Origin: a virus
Virus record (IMG/VR): IMGVR_UViG_3300042890_001101
Coordinates: 1-23,476 of that record
Length of the DNA: 23,476 nt
Strand: one strand, 5' to 3'
Position 1 is the stretch's first letter, and every line of letters starts with the position of its first letter. Shown in pieces: positions 16,177 to 23,145 of this stretch. Both the position numbers and the translations under genes were made by a program. The notes under the pieces are model-generated. The model did not search any database. It was not told the DNA's origin and saw only the letters and a list, made by a program, of their open reading frames with translations.

Positions 16177-17319
16177 TTATAATCCTTTTCCACTTGTCAT
16201 AATTGGATTTGCTGCACCAATTGAAGAGAATGTGGTATTATTTGGTAAATATGTTACATAAGCCCCTCTACCAGAATTATTTTGTCCTGGCATATTAATC
16301 AATCTACCATCTGATAATGAAAAAAGGTCTTGATATCCCCTACTCGTTGTCATACCGGTAAGTGCAACATTTGTTTTATAACCAGCACCTGTGGTTGTAT
16401 TATACCCATATATACCGCTACTTGTGCCGGTAACTTGTCCTACTATATCTCCATTTTGTCCTATACAAAGACCGGTATTATATCCAAAATTAGTTCCTGT
16501 TTTAGTTTCAATTGATTTATTTACAGGATTTATAATGTAAATATTTATGTTACTAGAACCTAATGCACAAACTGCAACATTACCATTTGGTAAGTTTACA
16601 GGTCCATATCCAGTATTTCCAACTAATGTTCCAAAATAACTACCTGAGTCGGTTATTGTATTGTATTCGTATATTGAATTATTTGTTGCTGCAGCTTCTC
16701 TTGCAAAGTATATAGTTCCAACCGAAGTTAAACATGCTCCCCAAAATCCTCCACCGGTAGCTATACCAAGTGTTACAGATGATGTAGTTGATGTATTTGC
16801 AACTAAATCAAATATGGCTACTCTAGTAGAAGCATTAACACTAACCAAAGGCATAGCATATGCTTTACCACCAAATGCAACTACTGCAGGATATTGACTT
16901 CCTTGATTTGTTGGAACTGATATTGAAGCAGATACCGCTAGATTGGCACAACTTATTTTCACAAATGCACTACTTCCACAAATTACCCAACTATTAGTTA
17001 CATTATCCCATACAACATTTCTGACCGTACCAGGAGAATGACTACCATGCGTAGTCATAGTATCAGTATTAGCATCCCACTTATAAACAGTTCCACCACT
17101 TTCAGATATTCCCAATATTTGATTATCAGGTCCCATTCCCCATCTCATAATCGCATTAATAGCTGCCGCACTGAATGATGCAGAAGTATATAAAGATGAA
17201 GTTACTGAATAATTTGAATATGCAGCAAATGCTTCAAAACTCTCCGGAATAAAATCCAAAGTGGAGAGTGATGAACTTTGTGGAAAATCTATATTATCTA
17301 CTGCTATTGGTGCAAACAT
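16177..17319 (-). CDS. Beta-propeller-like protein, putative receptor-binding protein
   Basis: A 380-residue protein with repeated strand units that look like propeller blades: a Tyr/Phe/Ile-x-x-Asp/Asn core repeated as VYKWDANTDTM, VAIFDLVANTSTT, SIYEYNTITDSG, IYIINPVNKSIET and IYGYNTTTGAGYK, with phrases such as LPNGNVAVCA and GQNGDIVGQV between them. Six or so blades are likely. I chose the ATG at 17319 (MFAPIAVDN), one base after the fibre stop (TAATATG). A longer frame to 17376 would overlap the fibre. The N-terminal FAPIA segment matches that of the LamG-like protein at 8594-9325, which also follows a fibre. I infer a tip protein that binds the host surface. Propeller folds also serve in enzymes and scaffolds, and no catalytic motif is visible here. 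Confidence 0.7.
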   Translation of the reverse strand: MFAPIAVDNIDFPQSSSLSTLDFIPESFEAFAAYSNYSVTSSLYTSASFSAAAINAIMRWGMGPDNQILGISESGGTVYKWDANTDTMTTHGSHSPGTVRNVVWDNVTNSWVICGSSAFVKISCANLAVSASISVPTNQGSQYPAVVAFGGKAYAMPLVSVNASTRVAIFDLVANTSTTSSVTLGIATGGGFWGACLTSVGTIYFAREAAATNNSIYEYNTITDSGSYFGTLVGNTGYGPVNLPNGNVAVCALGSSNINIYIINPVNKSIETKTGTNFGYNTGLCIGQNGDIVGQVTGTSSGIYGYNTTTGAGYKTNVALTGMTTSRGYQDLFSLSDGRLINMPGQNNSGRGAYVTYLPNNTTFSSIGAANPIMTSGKGL

Positions 17320-17320
17320 A

Positions 17321-20300
17321 TTATGATAAGTTTTTAACTTGTGCTGCGAATATTTGTGTTGTATCAAATGTAACAAATGATACTAAATCTTGTGATGCAG
17401 TAATTTGTGTTGGTGTGTAATCAAATCCACCAGCAAATTTAAATGTTGGTGAGAATGTTAAACTACCAGATGCTGCTGCCGAACCACTCGCCATTTTAAC
17501 TAATAAGTTAATTGTTTGACCAGCTTTAATATTTGCTGCAGTTAAGTGTGTGATACTTCCTGATACTAATTGTAGTGTAAAGAAGTTACCATTATTAAAA
17601 TCTAATGATGCAGTATTTGATGAAATACTTAATGAATTAACCAATCCACTAACACTACCTGTTACTCCTAAACTACCTGTAATTTGTGCACTACCTGTAT
17701 AAGGGAATGCAGCACCTCCTCCACCTCCACCACTACCAGTATCAACTGTCAATGCAAATGTAGAATTATCACCTTTGGTAAATGTAATTGTGTTAAGATT
17801 TACCGATGCGGTTTTTAAATTCAATGAAGTTGATGTAAATAAACTTGCAGTTGCAGTATTTAAATTACTAATAGAGATTAATGCAGATGCACTAAATGTT
17901 TCTAAATTAGCAGTTTCAATTAGTAAACTTGCAGTAGTTGTTTCAATGTTATTCAATCTACCATCAGTAGAAGAAGTATATGCGTTGAATGAAGAAGTAG
18001 TCGTATAACTTCCAGTTGCTGCAATTAAACTATTTACCTTTTGGTCGTTAGATGCAGTATATGAATTGAATGATGCACTACTTGCAAATGAAGCAGTAGT
18101 TATTTCAACTGGTTGATTAGTTGTTCCACCTACCCACATATATCCTGTATCTAAACCTGGTAATTGAGCAGGACCTGGATTTAATACTAATCCTTTTCCA
18201 CCACTACCACCTTTAGTTATTACACCTAATAATTGAGTAATTGAATTACTTCCTGACGGTAAGTTAAGTGAATATCCTCCACCTTCTGCTACATATATTG
18301 TTTGTCCTGCTGCATAGCCTGTCAAATCTATTCCTTCTATTAAACCTAATACAATTGCATTTGTTGTGTTTGCTGCTCCAATAGTTTCATTTGATATAAA
18401 TGTCACAGGCATTTTAGCCGGATTACTTGCATCTGCTTTATAAACAATTGGGTTAGCACCTTGTGAGCCCGAAATATATAATGGGTCTCCTTTAGTTATA
18501 TTCTCACCTGTATAAACTACTTCAATTACCGTTGTTCCTGCACTGCCACTAACATCAGGAATAACTACACCAAATGTAGTTCCGTTGCCTTTTGTAAATG
18601 TTAAAGTATTTCCTGCAAATGATGCAGTAGTTAAACCTAAACTTGCAGAAGTAAATAAACTTGCAGTTGCAGATTGTAATGAAGCAGTAGCTGAATTTAA
18701 ATTACTTATTGAAGTTAATGCAGATGCACTAAATTGATTTAAGTTATCGATTGATGTTACTAATGATGCAGTTGATTGAGATGCAGTAAATGTGTTTAAT
18801 GCAGTTATTGATATATTAACACTTGCACTATTCGTTTCTAATGAACTAACTCTTTGGTCATTACTTTGTGTATAAGCATTGAATGATGCAGTTGTTGCAA
18901 AACTACCAGTATCTATTGGTGTTGATGCTACACTTACATTAAATGTAGATGCATCACCCTTTGTAAAAGTTATTGTGTTACCTACTGCAGATGCAGTTAT
19001 TAATGAACTTGCAGTGATTGCAGATGTTGCATAAGATGCAGTTGCGTTAATTAAACTATTTACTTTATCATCATTAGATTGTGTATATGCATTAAATGAA
19101 GCAGTTGTAACTAAACCACTAATATCAACAGATGAAGTCAATACAGGTGTTCCATTAACTGTCAAACTACCTTGCACTTTAACACTACCTGAAAGAGTTT
19201 GTATGTCTGATAACTCATCTCCGAACTGGTTACTACCTGAAGAGTATATTATACTTGAAGTTTCGTATGTCGTTTGAACATATGTAAATGATGCAGATAC
19301 TGCAGTTATGTTTGTGAATGTTTGATTTGCAGTAAAGTTATTATCTACATTTGTTCTTGCAAAAGAAGCAGTCTCACTTTCTGTAACATAAGATGATGTT
19401 GCAGAGTTTAATGAGTTTATTGATACTTCTGCAGATTGAGTGAATTGATTTATATTAGTTACCGATGTATTTAAACTTTGAGTAGTCGTATTCAAATTAC
19501 TTATCGATACCAATGCAGATGCACTAAATGTATTTAATTCGTTTATTGAATTTACTATACTTGCAGTTGATTGTGAAGCAGTGAATGTATTTAAAGCACT
19601 TACCGATGTATTTAAACTTGCAGTAGTTGTATTGATATTAGTGATAGATGTATTAACACTAGCGCTATTTACTTCTAAACTACTTACTCTCTGGTCGTTA
19701 GATGATGTATAAGAGTTGAATGATGCAGTTGTTACAAAGTTACCCGTTGAACCGGTCACATCAGGAATGTTTACACTAAATGTAGTTGTATCACCTTTTG
19801 TGAATGTTAAGTTTCTTGTGCCTGTATTAAACGATGCAGTAGTCAATGATAAACTAGTAGAAGTAAATAAAGATGCAGTTGCAGTATTTAAATTACTTAA
19901 TGATGTTAATGCAGATGCAGAAAACAATTCTAAGTTTTGTGTTTCAATTAAAAGACTTGCAGTCGTTGTATTCAAATTATTAATACTAATCTGTTGAGAT
20001 GCAGATGATTGATTTAAATTAGCTACTGATGTGAATAAACTTGCAGTTGCTATTTCTAAACTAGTTACTTTATTTGATATCGCAGTATTGTATATCTCTT
20101 GTGATGCAGTAAATGAATTTAATTCAGTAATTGAGTTTACTATACTTGCAGTCGATTGTGATGCAGTATATACATTTAATGCATTTATACTAATCTGTTG
20201 AGATGCAGAACTTGCATTCAATTGAGATATAGATGATGAAGCACTTTGAGTAAATTGATTTGTAGATGAAGTAAATGCATTAAAAGATGCAGTCGTTACT

Positions 20301-20710
20301 AACCCAGCACCTTCTATGTTTACTTGCACTACGGCAGTTCCTGCAATAACTTGTGCAGATATAGCACTACCTGTAAAGTTCATTGATGTAGCAAATCCTT
20401 GCAATACACCCTCATCTAATATAGGTAATGCAGTAGATGCAGTTATGTTTGTTAATTTAGAACCATCACCTATAAAGTTACTTGCAGATACAAATGCAGA
20501 TGCAGATATAGAAGTAAAATTATTTGTTTGAGTGAAGTCGTTTGTAATATCCGTTCTAGCAAAACTACCTGTATCTAAACTATCTACAAGTGTGTCAATT
20601 ACATTTGTATTGTAATCACGCAAAACTTGTGGAGTAATTAGTTGTGAGTTATTATTCGGAAACGATGATGAGTTTGCCGCTTGTAATTGTGCTTTAGTTA
20701 ATATAGCCAT
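17321..20710 (-). CDS. Large tail fibre protein
   Basis: A 1129-residue fibre, the largest gene in the window. The N-terminus has LITPQVLRDYNTNVIDTLVD (24-43) and a SNFIGDGSKLTNITAS motif (77-92), common in phage fibres. Most of residues 120-700 are Ser/Thr/Asn heptads such as SLNTSVS or ALNTFTA, almost free of charge. Four units with TFTKGD/N and a TF turn, and several F-N-x-Y/F-T units, divide them. Residues about 730-865 form a beta-rich globular domain beginning VIEVVYTGENITKGDPLYIS. A Gly6 linker follows near 1000, and the last 110 residues are a domain shared with the second fibre (SLSISS, NGNFFTLQLVSGS, GQTINL, VSFVTFD, VKNL). The leader is ATTAAAAATAAATAACTGAT before the ATG. The propeller protein starts one base after its stop. 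Confidence 0.85.
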   Translation of the reverse strand: MAILTKAQLQAANSSSFPNNNSQLITPQVLRDYNTNVIDTLVDSLDTGSFARTDITNDFTQTNNFTSISASAFVSASNFIGDGSKLTNITASTALPILDEGVLQGFATSMNFTGSAISAQVIAGTAVVQVNIEGAGLVTTASFNAFTSSTNQFTQSASSSISQLNASSASQQISINALNVYTASQSTASIVNSITELNSFTASQEIYNTAISNKVTSLEIATASLFTSVANLNQSSASQQISINNLNTTTASLLIETQNLELFSASALTSLSNLNTATASLFTSTSLSLTTASFNTGTRNLTFTKGDTTTFSVNIPDVTGSTGNFVTTASFNSYTSSNDQRVSSLEVNSASVNTSITNINTTTASLNTSVSALNTFTASQSTASIVNSINELNTFSASALVSISNLNTTTQSLNTSVTNINQFTQSAEVSINSLNSATSSYVTESETASFARTNVDNNFTANQTFTNITAVSASFTYVQTTYETSSIIYSSGSNQFGDELSDIQTLSGSVKVQGSLTVNGTPVLTSSVDISGLVTTASFNAYTQSNDDKVNSLINATASYATSAITASSLITASAVGNTITFTKGDASTFNVSVASTPIDTGSFATTASFNAYTQSNDQRVSSLETNSASVNISITALNTFTASQSTASLVTSIDNLNQFSASALTSISNLNSATASLQSATASLFTSASLGLTTASFAGNTLTFTKGNGTTFGVVIPDVSGSAGTTVIEVVYTGENITKGDPLYISGSQGANPIVYKADASNPAKMPVTFISNETIGAANTTNAIVLGLIEGIDLTGYAAGQTIYVAEGGGYSLNLPSGSNSITQLLGVITKGGSGGKGLVLNPGPAQLPGLDTGYMWVGGTTNQPVEITTASFASSASFNSYTASNDQKVNSLIAATGSYTTTSSFNAYTSSTDGRLNNIETTTASLLIETANLETFSASALISISNLNTATASLFTSTSLNLKTASVNLNTITFTKGDNSTFALTVDTGSGGGGGGAAFPYTGSAQITGSLGVTGSVSGLVNSLSISSNTASLDFNNGNFFTLQLVSGSITHLTAANIKAGQTINLLVKMASGSAAASGSLTFSPTFKFAGGFDYTPTQITASQDLVSFVTFDTTQIFAAQVKNLS
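17655..20290 (-). repeat. Internal low-complexity repeats of the fibre gene
   Basis: The coding sequence holds many short related units rather than exact tandem repeats: the ACTGCATC-type codon string for Thr-Ala-Ser, the F-N-x-Y/F-T unit, and the TFTKG unit at about 19785-19820, 18935-18990, 18560-18610 and 17750-17800. They encode heptads and beta turns of the shaft. Such stretches can recombine with one another or with the second fibre. Confidence 0.7.
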
Positions 20711-20728
20711 ATCAGTTATTTATTTTTA
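20711..20728 (-). promoter_or_regulatory. A-rich stop-to-start translation leader
   Basis: The minus strand has ATTAAAAATAAATAACTGAT before the ATG of the large fibre and contains the upstream TAA. It shares ATTAAAAATAAA with the leaders at 10531-10548 and 155-169. Confidence 0.5.
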
Positions 20729-21001
20729 ATCAATTTCAAATCCATCGCTAAATCCAAAAGAGAATGCCCCTAAGTCTTGTGGTATAAATGGAACACCTTG
20801 TATTACACCTATTCCTTGTGACATTAACGCACCTTTACAACACTTCACATCATAAGTATCACTATGCACACATAGACATGCTCTTCTGCTATTCTTAGGA
20901 CTTGATAGACCTCTAGTTGGCCCTATGTATATACCCGAGTTATTCTCACGATTAACCGAGTATCTTAAATTACCATTACGACTATTAGACCATCTTCCCA
21001 T
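20726..21001 (-). CDS. Small Cys-rich structural-type protein, 91 aa
   Basis: A 91-residue protein with a compact Cys motif: Cys42-x-Cys44 in RRACLCVHSDTYD and Cys54-Cys55 in VKCCKGALMSQGIGVIQG. The N-terminus, MGRWSNSRNGNLRYSVNREN, is basic and Arg/Asn-rich. I recall similar short proteins with a 'C.C....TY...CC.G.L..QGIG' core in Bacteroidota phages, often beside fibre or hub genes. Their function is unknown to me. The four Cys could bind a metal or form disulfides. The gene lies 14 nt behind a strong promoter-like element and leads into the large fibre, so it may be a small attachment protein of the fibre. It has no signal peptide or membrane segment. Confidence 0.75.
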   Translation of the reverse strand: MGRWSNSRNGNLRYSVNRENNSGIYIGPTRGLSSPKNSRRACLCVHSDTYDVKCCKGALMSQGIGVIQGVPFIPQDLGAFSFGFSDGFEID

Positions 21002-21014
21002 TGTGGATTTCTTT

Positions 21015-21048
21015 TATTAAAAACAATCCAATCCTAAAATATAGTTAT
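21015..21048 (-). promoter_or_regulatory. Strong bipartite promoter-like element
   Basis: The minus strand has ATAACTAT, 13 nt, then ATTGTTTTTAATA, 13 nt before the ATG at 21001. The first box overlaps the TAA (21047-21045) that ends the -1 frame of the chaperone gene. It would drive the Cys-rich protein, fibre and propeller genes. Confidence 0.6.
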
Positions 21049-21808
21049 TGGTTTTTCTTTAATGCTTCTTTATGTAATATGCCTTCTAATAGAGATTTAT
21101 CTGCTTTATAACATAAGTAAAGTAAACATTGTTCTAAAGGCATAGTTAGGATTTCACCGAATTTGGTAATGTTTCCTTCGGCGAGTTCATAAATCGAGGA
21201 ATAAGCTCCCCACTTTTTTCCAAAATTAACTTGATGTTGGGAGGAAGCTCCTCCTCCTTCAAAGATTTCAGGGTAGAACTGAACAAGTCTATTGACAAAT
21301 GAACAAAAAAAAACAAGGCACCAAAGTGTATATCCATTCCAACTGATAACCATTTACTCTCATCTTCACCTATTGTATAAGGTTTGATTTGATACATGTC
21401 ACCATTCTTCTTAATTACAGGCCTATATAGTATATTCATTATCTTTGCCCAATTCTTATCTATACTAAATGTTTCAAACTTACTTATATCGACATATGCA
21501 CCATACGCCATTTCAGATAAATTAGGTTCAAATCCATACTCAACACCATCTATCTTTACAAATCTTTGCAAGGGTAAATCAGTATTAGACAAAAATTTAT
21601 TTAGCTCTGCCATTATCTTATTGAATGAGTCTATGTCTAAACCATTAATCCAATTTGCATCTAATCCACATAAGTGATACAACATAATTGCATTCACTGC
21701 TTCTTCATCATCTTTATACGATTGCATTTGTTCTTGCAAGTCTAACCATTTCTTTAAAGTTATATCACCATACGATTGTGGTATACTAAGTTCTATCTCC
21801 TGCACCAT
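21045..21808 (-). CDS. Tail-assembly chaperone fusion product made by -1 frameshift
   Basis: The -1 frame takes over at the T9 run (21313-21305) and stays open for 86 more codons to TAA at 21047-21045. A fusion product of 254 residues would result: 168 from the 0 frame and 86 from the -1 frame. The extension starts CSFVNRLVQFYPEIFEGGG and includes NFGKKWGAYSSIYELAEGNI then TKFGEILTMPLEQCLLYL, a segment that reads like a real conserved protein domain. A pair of products sharing an N-terminus and made by slippage is the hallmark of tail-assembly chaperones (lambda G/GT). The alternative is one gene broken by a homopolymer error; both options would make the -1 part coding. This lies right after the terminase, not between tail tube and tape measure. 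Confidence 0.65.
21146..21808 (-). CDS. Probable tail-assembly chaperone, short form
   Basis: A 220-residue, acidic and mainly helical protein with the 0-frame stop at 21148-21146. The N-terminal part includes IPQSYGDITLKKWLDLQEQM (9-28), LKKW being typical of a small helical packing domain, and a region VEYGFEPNLSEMAYGAYVDI. After the T9 run it continues for 52 codons, including LKEEELPPNIKLILEKSGEL. It overlaps the small coiled-coil gene by 23 nt at its start, so they are probably translated together. The chaperone role is inferred from the frameshift arrangement and size, not from a family match I can verify. A terminase-associated role is a reasonable alternative because of its position. 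Confidence 0.6.
   Translation of the reverse strand: MVQEIELSIPQSYGDITLKKWLDLQEQMQSYKDDEEAVNAIMLYHLCGLDANWINGLDIDSFNKIMAELNKFLSNTDLPLQRFVKIDGVEYGFEPNLSEMAYGAYVDISKFETFSIDKNWAKIMNILYRPVIKKNGDMYQIKPYTIGEDESKWLSVGMDIHFGALFFFVHLSIDLFSSTLKSLKEEELPPNIKLILEKSGELIPRFMNSPKETLPNSVKS
21305..21313 (-). other. T9 slippery site for -1 frameshift
   Basis: On the minus strand the codons read TTG TTT TTT TTT GTT, so the run contains the U_UUU_UUU form of a -1 slippery heptamer in the right frame. The -1 frame behind it is open for 86 codons with a conserved-looking protein. A hairpin (GGAGG, AGCTT loop, CCTCC at 21254-21240) lies about 50 nt downstream, too far away to be a classic stimulator. Confidence 0.6.
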
Positions 21809-21977
21809 TTGTTAAAAATTTTATCATGTTATTTAATCTAATTACTTTCTTCTCTTCTCTTTCTAATGCAGCATTCATCATTATTAGTTTTGCATTTGCA
21901 TCATCTACTTCACCTTGCAATCTCTTTGCATATATTATTAATTCTCTTATTTCACTTTCTGTCCAACTCTGTTCCAT
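21786..21977 (-). CDS. Small coiled-coil protein, 63 aa
   Basis: A 63-residue protein, nearly all helix with heptad spacing: SEIRELIIYAKRLQGEVDDA (8-27) then NAALEREEKKVIRLNNMIKF (35-54). It starts one base after the large terminase stop (TAATATG) and overlaps the next gene by 23 nt, so it is part of the packaging operon. I do not recognise a family. Small coiled coils in this place can be packaging or assembly cofactors, but nothing here shows which. Confidence 0.7.
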   Translation of the reverse strand: MEQSWTESEIRELIIYAKRLQGEVDDANAKLIMMNAALEREEKKVIRLNNMIKFLTNGAGDRT

Positions 21978-21978
21978 A

Positions 21979-23145
21979 TTAATACTTTACATTTCCTATT
22001 GTGATAGCATACTTACCTTTCGTTGTTGCCTTCTGTGTTAGTTTCATCATTGCAACATACCTAGCAGCATCCAGTAAGTGGTCTAAACCTGACTCTGGAT
22101 TATCGGTAGTGTATCCGTATTTGTCCGATGCATATTGATAAGCATACATCTCATTAACTAAATTGGTTGATGATTTAAGTATGTGTATATTATAATTCTG
22201 CATGACTGATATACCAAACTTAATACTATCAGGTCCTTTCTTAACAGGTTTTGCATTAAATCCACTTCTATATAATTCCTCTACGCTTCTCGGTTCTGAA
22301 CTATCACACCATATCTCATAAGACTTATCTATGTCTTTTTTATTTAGTGCAGTTATTATATCGTTCATTACTAATCCTCTTTCATACAATACCTCTTCCA
22401 AATACAAATCATTACCATTCTTATAAACAGCAACTACTGCAGTTGGGTCTTGTGAATAACCCCAATCTAATCCGAATGCAACAAAGTCTGCTTCAAAGTC
22501 ATCAACGATGTCAAACTTATAGATTGCTTTTTCATTTGCAGCAAACTCACCTTTACCATAGATTAAATACTTTTTAGGTGATGTGAATTGTAAATCCTCA
22601 ATTGCTTTAACCATTTCTTTTGGTATGTAAGGATTGTCTTTGTATGTTGTAACAAATCTCTCACAATCTTGCATTTGTCTTAACCAATTAAAGGGACTTA
22701 CCGTAGGATTGTATGCAAGTATTATCTTACCTGTTGTTCTAATACTTAGCTGAAAATAACTTTCCTCATCTATCTCACTTGCCTCATCTATAAAGAGTAT
22801 GTCTGATTTTAAACCTCTTAACTTCTCAGGGTCATCAGAATTAATAAACTGAACTAAACTATCTTGCAACTTATAAGTTCTATCACTTACATTCCAATTA
22901 TCATCACGCCATACATCAATTGATTTAAGTATGTCAATGAAATCTTTTATAACTGTTCTCTTTGTTGATGGTATAGTTCTTCTAACAATAGTAATGGTTT
23001 GTGCCTCTCTAATTGCTTCAACGATAAGATACTGCAAGATACCAAATGTTTTACCACTTCTAGTCCCGCCGATATGATGCGTAACTCTATGTTTACTATC
23101 TACTAAATGTTGAAATGTAATTGTAGTATTAATCTCTATGTTCAC
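21979..23145 (-). CDS. terL: Terminase large subunit
   Basis: The large terminase is the ATPase and nuclease motor that packages DNA through the portal. The 388 residues hold the full set of motifs: Walker A GGTRSGKT (26-33), Walker B ILFIDEASE (116-124) with the catalytic Glu121, a coupling motif LAYNPT (143-148), and an RNase H-like nuclease domain starting at FGLDWG (224-229, Asp227), with Asp281 (WCDSSEP) and a late LLDAARY (357-363, Asp359) as the likely metal ligands. The pattern fits the Terminase_3/Terminase_3C (PBSX-type) group. It overlaps the small subunit gene by 17 nt and is followed by TAATATG into the next gene. Family length and motifs are normal, and no frameshift is seen. 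Confidence 0.96.
   Translation of the reverse strand: MNIEINTTITFQHLVDSKHRVTHHIGGTRSGKTFGILQYLIVEAIREAQTITIVRRTIPSTKRTVIKDFIDILKSIDVWRDDNWNVSDRTYKLQDSLVQFINSDDPEKLRGLKSDILFIDEASEIDEESYFQLSIRTTGKIILAYNPTVSPFNWLRQMQDCERFVTTYKDNPYIPKEMVKAIEDLQFTSPKKYLIYGKGEFAANEKAIYKFDIVDDFEADFVAFGLDWGYSQDPTAVVAVYKNGNDLYLEEVLYERGLVMNDIITALNKKDIDKSYEIWCDSSEPRSVEELYRSGFNAKPVKKGPDSIKFGISVMQNYNIHILKSSTNLVNEMYAYQYASDKYGYTTDNPESGLDHLLDAARYVAMMKLTQKATTKGKYAITIGNVKY

Noticed and set aside
17320-17376. Longer N-terminus of the propeller protein (start at 17376)
   Set aside because: It would overlap the fibre end by 56 nt, and the TAATATG junction plus the FAPIA match to the LamG-like protein both favour the start at 17319.
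17655-20290. Possible CRISPR or tandem DNA repeat array in the large fibre gene
   Set aside because: The repeats are short, inexact and in frame, with no regular spacers. They reflect the repeated protein shaft.
21240-21257. Hairpin GGAGG/CCTCC and a GGAGGAGGAG stretch as frameshift stimulator or ribosome binding site
   Set aside because: The hairpin lies about 50 nt past the slippery run, too far for a usual stimulator, and the G-rich stretch is downstream, not upstream, of it. No nearby ATG is supported.
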